Assembly (NCBI RefSeq): GCF_028583725.1
Contig: NZ_CP110680.1
Location: 3,348,001 to 3,412,000 of the forward strand
From: Cellulomonas fimi
GTDB taxonomy: Bacteria > Actinomycetota > Actinomycetes > Actinomycetales > Cellulomonadaceae
Direction of reading: 5' to 3'
Length of the DNA stretch: 64,000 bases
Made by a program: the position numbers and the translations under genes. Numbering within the stretch: the first letter of the stretch is position 1; every line of letters begins with the position of its first letter. Positions 55,950 through 64,000 of the stretch are shown piece by piece. The notes below the pieces were generated by a model that made no database searches, was not told the origin of the DNA, and saw only the letters and a program-made list of their open reading frames with translations.

Positions 55950-57101
55950 TCAGAGCAGGTCGTCGCGGCCGCGCTCGCGCCACCCGTCGACGGCCGACTT
56001 CACCGACTGCGCGTGGGCGCGCGTCGTGACGAGCACCGCGTCGGGGGTGTCGACGACGACCGCGTCCGCGAGCCCGACGACCGTCACGGTCCGGCCGCCC
56101 GACGCGACCACGAGCGCGTCCGGTGCGTCCACGCGCAGCACGGTCGTGTCGTCGCCGAGCGTGGGGCTCGTGAGGAGCCCGCCGAGGGACTCGAAGTCGC
56201 CCACGTCGTCCCACGTGAAGTCCCCCGGGACGACGGCGACGCCGCCCGCCGCCGCGACCGGCTCGGCGATGGCGTGGTCGATCGCGATCCTGGTCAGCGT
56301 CGGCCACACCCGCTCGAGGACCGCGTCCCGGTCGGGGCCGTCCCACGCCGCCGCGATCTCGGACAGACCGGCGGCGAGCGTCGGGATCTGGGCCGCGAGG
56401 TGGTCGAGCAGCACGCGCGCACGCACGACGAACATGCCGGCGTTCCAGCGGTACTCGCCCGTGGCGAGGTAGGCGGTCGCCGTCTCCTCGTCGGGCTTCT
56501 CGGTGAAACCGCGGACGTGCCGCGCGCTGGGCGCGTCCGCGAGGCCGAGCGGCTCGCCCGACCGCACGTAGCCGAACGCGGTCGACGGTCCCGTCGCGCG
56601 GATGCCGACCGTCACGACGTAGCCCGCGCGCGCCGCGACGACGGCCTCGCGCACCGCGCGCTCGAACGCCTCCGTGCCGCTGATCACGTGGTCGGCCGCG
56701 AACGAGCCGAGCACGACGTCCTCGCCGTGCCGCTCCAGCAGCACGGCCGCCGCGAGCCCGATCGCCGCCATCGAGTCGCGCGGCGACGGCTCGGCCAGCA
56801 GCCGGCGGGGGGCGCCGTCGGGACCGTCGAGCAGGGCCGGGACCTGCGCGGCCACGGCGTCGGCGTGCCGGTGGCCCGTGACGACCAGCACGCCGTCGTC
56901 GCCCACCAGCGGGACGAGCCGGTCGACCGTCGCCTGCAGCAGCGTCCGGCCCGAGCCCGTGAGGTCGTGCAGGAACTTGGGGTGACCGGCCCGCGACAGC
57001 GGCCAGAGCCGCGTGCCCGCACCCCCGGCGGGGACGACCGCGTGGAAGCCCGGGACCGGGCCCTGCGCAGGGAGGAGCGAGGACGTGGACGCGGTCGACA
57101 T
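55950..57101 (-). CDS. manC: Mannose-1-phosphate guanylyltransferase
   Basis: Makes GDP-mannose from GTP and mannose 1-phosphate for glycolipids and glycans. 383 residues. ATG at 57101 is 8 bases after TAGCCT on the minus strand (complement 57109-57114). Nucleotidyltransferase motif VVPAGGAGTRLWPLSRAGHPKFL, FAADHVI, GFTEKPDEE, YRWNAGMFVVRA, and TWDDVGDFESLG; short C-terminal beta-helix part. No fused phosphomannose isomerase, so the monofunctional form. Single gene. Confidence 0.94.
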   Translation of the reverse strand: MSTASTSSLLPAQGPVPGFHAVVPAGGAGTRLWPLSRAGHPKFLHDLTGSGRTLLQATVDRLVPLVGDDGVLVVTGHRHADAVAAQVPALLDGPDGAPRRLLAEPSPRDSMAAIGLAAAVLLERHGEDVVLGSFAADHVISGTEAFERAVREAVVAARAGYVVTVGIRATGPSTAFGYVRSGEPLGLADAPSARHVRGFTEKPDEETATAYLATGEYRWNAGMFVVRARVLLDHLAAQIPTLAAGLSEIAAAWDGPDRDAVLERVWPTLTRIAIDHAIAEPVAAAGGVAVVPGDFTWDDVGDFESLGGLLTSPTLGDDTTVLRVDAPDALVVASGGRTVTVVGLADAVVVDTPDAVLVTTRAHAQSVKSAVDGWRERGRDDLL

Positions 57102-57296
57102 GCCGCTCAGGCTAGCGGCGCGGGCCACGGCACCGACCCGGTGTGGAGTTGCTCACAAACGGCCCTCCGCACGGGACCAAGGGCCCGGCCCGGCGGAGAG
57201 TGACGAGCACGTGTCTATACAGTGAGACCGACAGGCACGGCAGGGTCAGGGACGTCCCCGCCGTGGCCCACCCCTGACTCGCCAGGAGGCCCCCCA

Positions 57297-57689
57297 GTGC
57301 CCGCAGCGCCTGCCAAAGCGCCGGCTGGAACGCTCTACCGAGGGCGCGAAGGCATGTGGTCGTGGGTCGCGCACCGCGTGACCGGCGTCGCGATCTTCTT
57401 CTTCCTGCTCGTGCACGTGCTCGACACGTCGCTCGTGCGGGTGTCGCCCGAGGCGTACAACGAGGTCATCGCGACCTACAAGAACCCGATCATGGGCCTC
57501 GGTGAGGCGGGGCTCGTCGCCGCGATCGTGTTCCACGCCTTCAACGGCATCCGGATCATCCTGGTCGACTTCTGGTCCAAGGGCACGAAGTACCAGCGCG
57601 TGATGCTGTGGGTCGTGCTCGGCCTGTTCGTCGTGACGATGGCCGGCTTCCTGCCCCGTCACCTCATGCACGTCTTCGGAGGTGAGTGA
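57297..57689 (+). CDS. sdhC: Succinate dehydrogenase cytochrome b556 subunit
   Basis: Membrane anchor of complex II, 130 residues with three helices. GTG at 57297 has CAGGAGG about 6-8 bases upstream; an in-frame ATG further up would add an unlikely Pro-rich leader. GMWSWVAHRVTGVAIFFFLLVHVLDT holds the SdhC signature, with haem-ligand and quinone-site residues; the second helix contains VFHAFNGIRII. Overlaps sdhD by one base. First gene of sdhCDAB. Confidence 0.95.
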   Translation: MPAAPAKAPAGTLYRGREGMWSWVAHRVTGVAIFFFLLVHVLDTSLVRVSPEAYNEVIATYKNPIMGLGEAGLVAAIVFHAFNGIRIILVDFWSKGTKYQRVMLWVVLGLFVVTMAGFLPRHLMHVFGGE

Positions 57690-58147
57690 TGAGCCTCGTC
57701 GCCGACCCCAAGGCCCCGCGTCCCCCCAAGGCGGGCCCCGGCCGTCGCACCACGCGCGGTAACACCGAGCTCTACGGCTGGGTGTTCATGCGCGCGTCGG
57801 GCGTCCTGCTCGTCGTGCTGATCTTCGGGCACCTGTTCGTCAACCTCGTCGCCGGCGAGGGCGTCACGGCGATCGACTTCGGGTTCGTCGCCGGCAAGTG
57901 GGCGTCGCCGTTCTGGCAGGTCTGGGACCTGCTCATGCTGTGGCTCGCGATGATCCACGGCACCAACGGCATGCGGACGATCGTCAACGACTACGCCGAG
58001 AAGGACACGACGCGCCTGGTCCTCAAGGGCCTGCTCTACTTCGCGTTCGTCCTCGTGGTCGTGCTCGGGACGCTGGTCATCTTCACGTTCGACCCCTGCC
58101 CGACGGGCAGCCCGGCGGACCTGCTCCCCTCGTTCTGCACGGCCTGA
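57689..58147 (+). CDS. sdhD: Succinate dehydrogenase membrane anchor subunit
   Basis: 152 residues, three membrane helices: RASGVLLVVLIFGHLFVNLVAG, WDLLMLWLAMIHGTNGMRTIV, and LLYFAFVLVVVLGTLVIFTF. The ATG at 57689 uses the last base of the sdhC stop (TGATG), giving coupled translation. The HGTNGMR segment is the usual SdhD loop next to the quinone site. Confidence 0.95.
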   Translation: MSLVADPKAPRPPKAGPGRRTTRGNTELYGWVFMRASGVLLVVLIFGHLFVNLVAGEGVTAIDFGFVAGKWASPFWQVWDLLMLWLAMIHGTNGMRTIVNDYAEKDTTRLVLKGLLYFAFVLVVVLGTLVIFTFDPCPTGSPADLLPSFCTA

Positions 58148-58204
58148 CGCCGACGTCGGACCACCCCACCCGCCAGACTCGCCAGCAGGAAGGCATCGCC
58201 ACCG

Positions 58205-60055
58205 ATGCAGACCCACCAGTACGACGTCGTCATCGTCGGCGCGGGCGGCGCCGGCATGCGCGCGGCCCTCGAGTCGTCGACCCGCGTGCGCACCGCCGTC
58301 ATCTCCAAGCTCTACCCGACGCGCTCCCACACGGGCGCCGCGCAGGGCGGCATGTGCGCCGCGCTCGCGAACGTCGAGGAGGACAACTGGGAGTGGCACA
58401 CGTTCGACACCGTCAAGGGCGGTGACTACCTCGTCGACCAGGACGCCGCCGAGGTCATGGCCAAGGAGGCCATCGACGCGGTCCTCGACCTGGAGAAGAT
58501 GGGCCTGCCGTTCAACCGGACGCCCGAGGGCAAGATCGACCAGCGCCGGTTCGGCGGCCACACGCGCAACCACGGCGAGGCGGCCGTGCGCCGGTCCTGC
58601 TACGCCGCGGACCGCACCGGCCACATGATCCTTCAGACGCTCTACCAGCAGTGCGTGAAGAACGACGTCGAGTTCTTCAACGAGTTCTACGTGCTCGACC
58701 TGCTCGTGGACCACGACCTCGCCGCGGGGCACGTGCCCGACGGCGAGGAGGTCAACGTCTCGGGCGTCGTCGCCTACGAGCTCGCGACCGGCGAGATCCA
58801 CGTCTTCCGGGCCAAGTCCGTCGTCCTCGCGACCGGCGGCGCCGGCAAGATCTTCAAGACGACCTCGAACGCGCACACGCTCACGGGCGACGGCATGGCG
58901 CTCGCCTACCGCCGCGGCATCCCGCTCGAGGACATGGAGTTCTTCCAGTTCCACCCGACGGGCCTCGCCGGCCTCGGCATCCTGCTCTCGGAGGCCGCGC
59001 GTGGTGAGGGCGGCATCCTGCGCAACGCGCAGGGCGAGCGCTTCATGGAGCGCTACGCGCCCACCATCAAGGACCTCGCGCCGCGCGACATCGTCGCCCG
59101 CTCCATGGCGAACGAGGTCCGCGAGGGCCGCGGCGCCGGTCCGAACAAGGACTACGTGCTGCTCGACCTCACGCACCTCGAGCCCGCGCACATCGACGCC
59201 AAGCTGCCGGACATCACCGAGTTCGCGCGCACCTACCTCGGCGTCGAGCCGTACACCGAGCCCGTGCCCGTCTACCCCACCGCGCACTACGCGATGGGTG
59301 GCGTCCCGACGAACATCGAGGGCGAGGTCCTGCGCAACGCGACCGACGTGATCCGCGGCCTCTACGCCGCGGGCGAGGTCGCGTGCGTGTCCGTGCACGG
59401 CTCGAACCGCCTGGGCACCAACTCGCTGCTCGACATCAACGTCTTCGGCAAGCGCGCCGGCATCAGCGCCGCGCACTACGCCGCGGGCGCGCAGTGGGTC
59501 GAGCTGCCCGAGAACCCGGCCGCGACCGTCGAGGCCGAGCTCGAGACCATCCGGACGCGCGGCGACGGCGAGCGGGTGGCCGACATCCGCCGCGCGCTCC
59601 AGGAGACGATGGACGCCAACGCCCAGGTGTTCCGCACCGAGGAGTCGCTCGAGCAGGCGCTGTCCGACCTGCGGGAGCTGCGCAAGCGGTTCGCGTCGGT
59701 GAGCGTCCAGGACAAGAGCCGCACGTTCAACACCGACCTCCTCGAGGCCGTCGAGCTGGGCTTCCTGCTCGACATCGCCGAGACCGTGGTCGTCGGCGCG
59801 CTCAACCGCAAGGAGTCGCGCGGCGGGCACTTCCGGGAGGACTACCCGGACCGCGACGACAAGGGCTACATGCAGCACACCATGGCGTACCGCCGGCCGC
59901 TGCCGACCAAGGGTCACCGCCTGTGGGGCAGCGACTCCGACGGCGACCACAAGGGGTCGTTCGCGCACACGACCGTGTTCGACGACTACCAGGTGGTGCT
60001 CGGCTCCAAGCCCGTCACCGTCACCCGCTACCAGCCGATGGAGCGCAAGTACTGA
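58205..60055 (+). CDS. sdhA: Succinate dehydrogenase flavoprotein subunit
   Basis: Catalytic subunit of complex II, 616 residues, oxidises succinate to fumarate. ATG at 58205 with CAGGAAGG upstream. [15 protein letters not shown] binds [21 protein letters not shown] includes the His that carries covalent FAD; HPTGLAG and RGEGGILRN belong to the active site; the [10 protein letters not shown] segment contains the substrate-binding His. C-terminal PTKGHRLW normal. Overlaps sdhB by one base. Confidence 0.97.
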   Translation: MQTHQYDVVIVGAGGAGMRAALESSTRVRTAVISKLYPTRSHTGAAQGGMCAALANVEEDNWEWHTFDTVKGGDYLVDQDAAEVMAKEAIDAVLDLEKMGLPFNRTPEGKIDQRRFGGHTRNHGEAAVRRSCYAADRTGHMILQTLYQQCVKNDVEFFNEFYVLDLLVDHDLAAGHVPDGEEVNVSGVVAYELATGEIHVFRAKSVVLATGGAGKIFKTTSNAHTLTGDGMALAYRRGIPLEDMEFFQFHPTGLAGLGILLSEAARGEGGILRNAQGERFMERYAPTIKDLAPRDIVARSMANEVREGRGAGPNKDYVLLDLTHLEPAHIDAKLPDITEFARTYLGVEPYTEPVPVYPTAHYAMGGVPTNIEGEVLRNATDVIRGLYAAGEVACVSVHGSNRLGTNSLLDINVFGKRAGISAAHYAAGAQWVELPENPAATVEAELETIRTRGDGERVADIRRALQETMDANAQVFRTEESLEQALSDLRELRKRFASVSVQDKSRTFNTDLLEAVELGFLLDIAETVVVGALNRKESRGGHFREDYPDRDDKGYMQHTMAYRRPLPTKGHRLWGSDSDGDHKGSFAHTTVFDDYQVVLGSKPVTVTRYQPMERKY

Positions 60056-60816
60056 TGACTGCCACGCTCGACGCCACCCCCGAGGTCGGGGCCGTGCCCT
60101 CGTTCGAGGTCACGCTCAAGGTCATGCGCTACCTGCCGTCCGACGACGGCGCCACGCCGGTCCCCCACTGGGACGAGTTCCGCGTGCAGGCCCACGGCAC
60201 CGACCGCGTGCTCGACGCCCTGCACAAGGTCAAGTGGGAGCAGGACGGCTCGCTCACGTTCCGCCGCTCGTGCGCGCACGGCGTGTGCGGCTCCGACGCC
60301 ATGCGCATCAACGGCAAGAACCGCCTCGCGTGCAAGACGCTGCTCAAGGACCTCGACCCGTCCAAGCCGATCACCGTCGAGCCCATCAAGGGCCTGCCGG
60401 TCGTCAAGGACCTCGTCGTCGACATGGAGCCGTTCTTCGCGTCGTACCGCGAGATCATGCCGTTCCTCGTCACGACCGGCACCGAGCCGACCAAGGAGCG
60501 CCGGCAGTCCGCCGAGCAGCGCGAGCGGTTCGACGACACCACCAAGTGCATCCTGTGCGCCGCGTGCACGTCGTCCTGCCCGGTGTTCTGGACCGACGGG
60601 CAGTACTTCGGCCCCGCCGCGATCGTCAACGCGCACCGCTTCATCTTCGACAGCCGCGACGAGGGCGGCGCGCAGCGCCTCGAGATCCTCAACGACAAGG
60701 AGGGCGTGTGGCGCTGCCGCACGACCTTCAACTGCACCGAGGCGTGCCCGCGCGGCATCGAGATCACGAAGGCGATCCAGGAGGTCAAGCGCGCGATGAT
60801 CACGCGCGCCTTCTGA
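60055..60816 (+). CDS. sdhB: Succinate dehydrogenase iron-sulfur subunit
   Basis: 253 residues carrying three Fe-S clusters that pass electrons from FAD to quinone. [2Fe-2S] ligands in RRSCAHGVCGSDAMRINGKNRLAC; [4Fe-4S] CILCAACTSSCPVFW; [3Fe-4S] and the remaining ligands in CRTTFNCTEACPRGIEITKAI. ATG at 60055 overlaps the sdhA stop as TGATG. Last gene of the operon; a hairpin follows. Confidence 0.97.
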   Translation: MTATLDATPEVGAVPSFEVTLKVMRYLPSDDGATPVPHWDEFRVQAHGTDRVLDALHKVKWEQDGSLTFRRSCAHGVCGSDAMRINGKNRLACKTLLKDLDPSKPITVEPIKGLPVVKDLVVDMEPFFASYREIMPFLVTTGTEPTKERRQSAEQRERFDDTTKCILCAACTSSCPVFWTDGQYFGPAAIVNAHRFIFDSRDEGGAQRLEILNDKEGVWRCRTTFNCTEACPRGIEITKAIQEVKRAMITRAF

Positions 60817-60831
60817 CGCCACCCGCTCCAC

Positions 60832-60866
60832 CGCGAGGCCGTCCCGTCCGTCGGGGCGGCCTCGCG
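60832..60866 (+). terminator. Terminator of sdhCDAB
   Basis: Arms 60832-60846 and 60852-60866 pair over 15 positions with one wobble, 5-nt loop, starting 16 bases after the sdhB stop. Confidence 0.75.
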
Positions 60867-60922
60867 TCGTCCCGGGACCGCGGTCCCTCGACGGCCCGTG
60901 GACGCGGTGCTTGGCTGGTCGG

Positions 60923-61096
60923 ATGAACGCCGAGTGGCACGACGCGCACGTCCTGGGCCAGGGCGCGCCGATGGACGCGCGCGTCGCCTGGCACCTCGCC
61001 CACGTGCAGGAGTGCGGGTGCCGCGACATCCCCCGCACGGTCCGCGAGGAGCTCGAGCGGCGCGGCGTCGAGGTCCCGGAACGCGCGGCGCGCTGA
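60923..61096 (+). CDS. Small conserved hypothetical protein (57 residues)
   Basis: ATG at 60923, 7 bases after TTGGCT (60911-60916), a leaderless-type start. The product MNAEWHDAHVLGQGAPMDAR followed by a WHLAHVQECGCRDIP segment has a Cys-x-Cys pair and several His, then a basic/acidic helix (VREELERRG). I believe similar short proteins occur in related actinobacteria, but I cannot check. The His and Cys pattern would allow a metal site. Function unknown. Confidence 0.65.
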   Translation: MNAEWHDAHVLGQGAPMDARVAWHLAHVQECGCRDIPRTVREELERRGVEVPERAAR

Positions 61097-61122
61097 CCGG
61101 CCCGTCCCGTACGGTGTCGGTC

Positions 61123-61911
61123 GTGCTCACCCCCGACGCCACCGCAGCGCCCGGCCCCGGGCCCGACGAGGTCGAGGTCCCGCTCGAGGGCGGCAACGTC
61201 GGCGGTGCGGTGCGCGTCGGCGACACCGTCCGCCGCCCGACCGGCCCGTGGACCCCCGCCGTGCACAAGCTGCTCGACTTCCTCGCGACGACGGACCTGC
61301 CGCACGTCCCGCGCGTGCTCGGCACCGACCACCAGGGCCGCGAGGTCCTCACCTACCTCCCGGGCCGGGTCGTGCCGATCGGCGTGGAGCCGCTCACCGA
61401 CGGCCAGGTGCGGTCGGCGATGCGGTGGCTGCGGCACTTCCACGACGTCGTGGCCGACTTCCCGCGCGACAGCCGTCGCTGGCGGTTCGTCGAGCGCGCG
61501 CTGGAGCCGGGCGAGATCGTGTGCCACCACGACTCGGCGATGTACAACATGACCTTCGACGGCGACGAGCTCGCGGGCGTCTTCGACTGGGACGTCGCCG
61601 GTCCCGGGCGCCCGATCGACGACCTCGCGATCTTCGCGTGGAACGGGCCGCTGCTGTTCCCCGACCGTGACCACTCCGCGTCCGCGCACGGACTGCGTGT
61701 CATGGCGGACGCCTACGGCGACGTCGACCCGGCCGCGATCCTCGACCACGTCCCCGTGCGCATGACGGACGCCTCCGACCGGATCGAGGAGGGCCAGCGG
61801 CGCGGCGACCCCGGGATGCTGCGCCTGGGCGAGGTCGGCGAGCCGACGTCGACGCGGGCCCGGACCACCACGCTGCTCGCGCACACGCCCGCGATCCGCG
61901 CGCTGCTCTGA
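61123..61911 (+). CDS. Aminoglycoside phosphotransferase-like (APH fold) kinase
   Basis: Small-molecule kinase-like protein of 262 residues. GTG at 61123 is 8 bases after TACGGT (61110-61115). The catalytic loop VCHHDSAMYNMTF has the Brenner pattern His-x-Asp-x4-Asn, and GVFDWDVAGPGRPIDDLA holds the metal Asp, both as in APH and choline kinase-type enzymes. The N-lobe is short and lacks a clear P-loop, which is usual in environmental members. A resistance role should not be assumed; the substrate is unknown. Confidence 0.88.
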   Translation: MLTPDATAAPGPGPDEVEVPLEGGNVGGAVRVGDTVRRPTGPWTPAVHKLLDFLATTDLPHVPRVLGTDHQGREVLTYLPGRVVPIGVEPLTDGQVRSAMRWLRHFHDVVADFPRDSRRWRFVERALEPGEIVCHHDSAMYNMTFDGDELAGVFDWDVAGPGRPIDDLAIFAWNGPLLFPDRDHSASAHGLRVMADAYGDVDPAAILDHVPVRMTDASDRIEEGQRRGDPGMLRLGEVGEPTSTRARTTTLLAHTPAIRALL

Positions 61912-61982
61912 GCCCCGCGCCGTCACACGCGTTCCCGTCCGGTCCCGCTGCCGGCGCATCGGCCGCCCGCCGACGTGGCGCC

Positions 61983-62018
61983 CCCCGTCGACCCGACCGT
62001 CAGTCAGCGTCGACGGGG
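61983..62018. terminator. Bidirectional hairpin
   Basis: Perfect 10-bp arms 61983-61992 and 62009-62018 with a 16-nt loop between convergent genes; the right arm lies inside the last codons of the BrkB-like gene. Confidence 0.5.
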
Positions 62019-62995
62019 CTGTCGACGTCCTCGGGCTTCTCCGGCGGCGGGTCCGCGGTCCACGCGGCGGCCAGCAGCACGATGCGGGCGAGCAGGTTGA
62101 TCCAGATCAGCAGCGTGACGATGACCGCGAACGACGCCAGCACCGGGTTGCGCGTCGCGCTGCCCGCGACGACGGACGTCCCGAGCAGCCGGACGGCGCC
62201 GATACCCACGGCGGCGATGACGGCGCCCTGGAGCAGGTCCCGGAAGTCGGGCCGCTGCCCGGCGAGGAACCACACGATCAGCATGAACATCGCGGCGTCG
62301 ACGACGAACGACACGAGCGCCGCCGCCACGGTGCCCGACGTGTCGGGCCAGCCGACGAGCGTCGTGAGCCAGTCGGACGCCGCCGTCGCCGCCGTCGTGA
62401 GGACCGCCGACACGAGCACCGCGAGCGCGATCCCGACGAACCCGCCGAGCTCGCGCAGCTTCGAGAAGACCGCGTTGTCGCCCGTCACGCGTCCGAACAT
62501 CGCGCGTACGCCGGTGCGCAGCGCGGCGGTCGCCGAGATCGCGCTCAGCACCAGGACGACGAGCGCGACGACACCCGCGACCGTGAGCGCCGGGTTGAGC
62601 ACCAGCGTGTCCGGGTCGATGAGCCCGGCGTTGTCCCCCGTGTCGATCAGCCCGGGGAGCGAGTCGTCGATCGCCGTCAGCACCTGCTGCCGGAGTGCGT
62701 CGTTGTCGCCCAGCACCGCCATGAAGATCGTGTAGCCGATGGTCAGCCCGGCGAACACCGAGAACAGCGCGGCGTACGCGATCCCCCCGGTCAGCAGCCC
62801 GCCGCCGGCGGCGCCGAAGCGCGCGTTCGCACGCGCGGGACGCGTCTGCTGCCACCACGCGAGCAGCACCTTGGCACGTTCGACGAGCGACGGGCGCTTG
62901 CGGGGCAGCGACTCGTCCTCGGTCCGCTGCGCGCGCGCCTGGGCGGCCCCCGAGCCGGCCGCCGGGCGGGTCACGTCCGTCGGCTCGCCCGTCAT
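62000..62995 (-). CDS. YihY/virulence factor BrkB family membrane protein
   Basis: Inner-membrane protein of 331 residues with about six helices. ATG at 62995 is 7 bases after TAGGGT on the minus strand (complement 63002-63007). Family text includes GGLLTGGIAYAALFSVFAGLTIGY near the first helix, then WLTTLVGWP..., AVIAAVGIGAVRLLGTSVV, and VIVTLLIWINLLARIVLLAAAW. The N- and C-termini are charged and cytoplasmic. A BrkB-like gene also precedes trpS in M. tuberculosis (Rv3335c). Function not established; old annotation as ribonuclease BN is incorrect for the family. Confidence 0.93.
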   Translation of the reverse strand: MTGEPTDVTRPAAGSGAAQARAQRTEDESLPRKRPSLVERAKVLLAWWQQTRPARANARFGAAGGGLLTGGIAYAALFSVFAGLTIGYTIFMAVLGDNDALRQQVLTAIDDSLPGLIDTGDNAGLIDPDTLVLNPALTVAGVVALVVLVLSAISATAALRTGVRAMFGRVTGDNAVFSKLRELGGFVGIALAVLVSAVLTTAATAASDWLTTLVGWPDTSGTVAAALVSFVVDAAMFMLIVWFLAGQRPDFRDLLQGAVIAAVGIGAVRLLGTSVVAGSATRNPVLASFAVIVTLLIWINLLARIVLLAAAWTADPPPEKPEDVDSPVDAD

Positions 62996-63004
62996 GCCTC
63001 GACC

Positions 63005-63616
63005 CTAGGTCGGGCGCACCGCCCCGGCATCCGCGTCGGCCGGGTCGTCCGAGGTCAGCAGCCCCACGGGTGCCGCACCGAGGTCGAGCGAGAAGTCGCG
63101 GACGGGTCGCCACACGCCGTCGTCGCCGTGCAGGTAGCTGTGGAACTCGGTGACGACGAACGCCGCCTCGAAGTCCGCGAGCCCCGCGGCCGCCGCGTCG
63201 AGCCGGTCGTCGGGCACCTCGTGCGCGACCGTGACGTGCGGGTGGTAGTCGAACCGCAGGTCCTGGTCCAGCACGCCCGTGCGGACGCTGCGCTCGAGCG
63301 CGGCGCAGCCCTCGGCACCGTCGACGAGCTCGACGAACACCACCGGCGACACCGGCCGGAAGGTCGCGGTGCCGCGCAGCCGCACCACGAACGGCGTGTG
63401 CCGTGCGGCGGCCTTCGTGAGGTGCTCCTCGACCTCGACCACCTGCTCCGGCTCGACGACCGTCGGGCCGAGCAGCGTGATGTGCGGCGGGATGAACTCG
63501 GCGAGCGGGTCGCCGTAGCGGGACCGCGCGGCACGCAGCTCGCTCCCCCACGGCTCGGGGACCGTGACGGCGACCCCGATGCGGAGCTGGTCGCCGGTGC
63601 GTTCCGGCAGCCTCAT
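63005..63616 (-). CDS. 2'-5' RNA ligase-like protein (2H phosphoesterase superfamily)
   Basis: Protein of 203 residues. ATG at 63616 overlaps the trpS stop as ATGA, so it is cotranscribed with trpS. The two His-x-Thr motifs of the 2H superfamily are present: PPHITLLGP near residue 42 and YHPHVTVAHEVP near residue 126. These bind and cleave or join 2',3'-cyclic phosphate or 2'-5' linkages. The partner gene suggests, without proof, tRNA-related substrate. Confidence 0.92.
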   Translation of the reverse strand: MRLPERTGDQLRIGVAVTVPEPWGSELRAARSRYGDPLAEFIPPHITLLGPTVVEPEQVVEVEEHLTKAAARHTPFVVRLRGTATFRPVSPVVFVELVDGAEGCAALERSVRTGVLDQDLRFDYHPHVTVAHEVPDDRLDAAAAGLADFEAAFVVTEFHSYLHGDDGVWRPVRDFSLDLGAAPVGLLTSDDPADADAGAVRPT

Positions 63617-64000
63617 GCCCCGATCCCCACCCCGGCGTCGACCTCGTCCCGCACGACGCGTCGCGAGCCCCGGCGCCGGAGCAGGCCGAACCGGTCGTAG
63701 AGACGCTCGAGGGTCGGCGCCGCGATCTCCTGCGCCCGGTCGGCACCGTCGGCGAGCACCGCGTCGAGCGACGCCGGGTCCGCGAGGTAGCCGTGCACGC
63801 GCTCCTGGAACGGCGAGAGGAACGCCAGCACGACCTCGGCGAGGTCCTTCTTCAGGTCCCCGTAGCCCCTGCCGTCGTACTCGGCGACGATCGCGTCCAC
63901 CGGGCGGCCGGTCAGCGCCGAGTAGATCGTCAGCAGGTTGGAGATGCCCGGCTTGGCGACCGGGTCGAAGCGGATCTCACGCTCGGTGTCGGTCACGGCC
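63613..64000 (-). CDS. trpS: Tryptophanyl-tRNA synthetase, C-terminal part (5' end outside window)
   Basis: About 129 C-terminal residues are visible; the gene continues past 64000 (the frame is open to the edge). The text EIRFDPVAKPGISNLLTIYSALTGR is the conserved TrpRS anticodon-side region, followed by GYGDLKKDLAEVVLAFLSPFQERV and the LERLYDRFGLLRR end. Catalytic HIGH and KMSKS motifs lie outside. Couples to the 2H phosphoesterase gene by a 4-bp overlap. Confidence 0.95.
   Translation of the reverse strand, partial: AVTDTEREIRFDPVAKPGISNLLTIYSALTGRPVDAIVAEYDGRGYGDLKKDLAEVVLAFLSPFQERVHGYLADPASLDAVLADGADRAQEIAAPTLERLYDRFGLLRRRGSRRVVRDEVDAGVGIGA

Noticed and set aside
61123..61911. Antibiotic resistance gene (aminoglycoside phosphotransferase)
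   Set aside because: APH fold only; such kinases in core neighbourhoods act on many substrates and nothing shows resistance.

Overview
The window reads as chromosome of a high-GC Gram-positive actinobacterium, most likely Cellulomonas or a close relative. GC is very high, GTG starts are frequent, and many genes appear to be leaderless with a TANNNT -10 box 6-9 bases before the start codon. Two secreted plant-polysaccharide proteins (a PL3-type pectate lyase with a ricin-type lectin domain, and a large protein ending in a CBM2 cellulose-binding module) sit beside a fermentative AdhE and an aerobic succinate dehydrogenase. This assignment rests on gene content only. No rRNA, tRNA, CRISPR array, phage or transposase was seen. 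Coding density is about 90 percent.

Layout: 1-3531 holds a probable metal (copper-like) response locus: end of a membrane protein, histidine kinase and OmpR-type regulator, a Met/His-rich DUF305 lipoprotein, and a small ferredoxin-like protein. 3624-6810 has the pectate lyase and a Na+/H+ antiporter. 6857-11723 is the glyoxylate bypass (RamB-like regulator divergent from aceA-aceB). 11825-18476 has a chromate-type transporter, adhE, a coiled-coil lipoprotein, a 40-residue membrane protein and an aminotransferase. 18490-22442 has a PH-like protein, a Bcr/CflA-type exporter, a SRAP protein and a class III nucleotidyl cyclase. 22458-31938 is the acyl-CoA carboxylase region (birA, beta subunit, an unknown gene, epsilon subunit, DUF885 peptidase, VKOR, maf, biotinylated alpha subunit, NUDIX). 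32052-35609 is efeUOB ferrous iron uptake behind a DtxR/IdeR-like box. 35740-37716 is a membrane-anchored EEP hydrolase.

37735-54281 is nucleoside and deoxyribose metabolism: LpdA-like quinone reductase, purine nucleoside phosphorylase and a phospho-sugar mutase on the plus strand. A long minus-strand cluster follows: BMP-type nucleoside-binding lipoprotein, ABC ATPase, two permeases, cdd, deoA, a small acidic protein, add, deoC. Together these import nucleosides, deaminate and phosphorolyse them, isomerise ribose phosphates and cleave deoxyribose 5-phosphate. An Svx-like secreted protein with a hexapeptide beta-helix and CBM2 is inserted in this block. 54520-64000 has an M20 amidohydrolase, mannose-1-phosphate guanylyltransferase, sdhCDAB, a phosphotransferase, a YihY/BrkB membrane protein, a 2'-5' RNA ligase-like protein and the end of trpS.

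From memory, the order birA-accD-accE-maf-accA and then lpdA-pnp-pmmB-add-deoA-cdd-sdhCDAB-(BrkB)-trpS resembles the Rv3279c-Rv3336c stretch of Mycobacterium tuberculosis. Much of the window would then be an old actinobacterial core neighbourhood with lineage-specific insertions. I did not find a clearly new multi-gene system. The best candidates for undescribed biology are the Svx/beta-helix/CBM2 protein, the unknown gene between the carboxylase beta and epsilon subunits, and the small membrane protein at 17028-17150.
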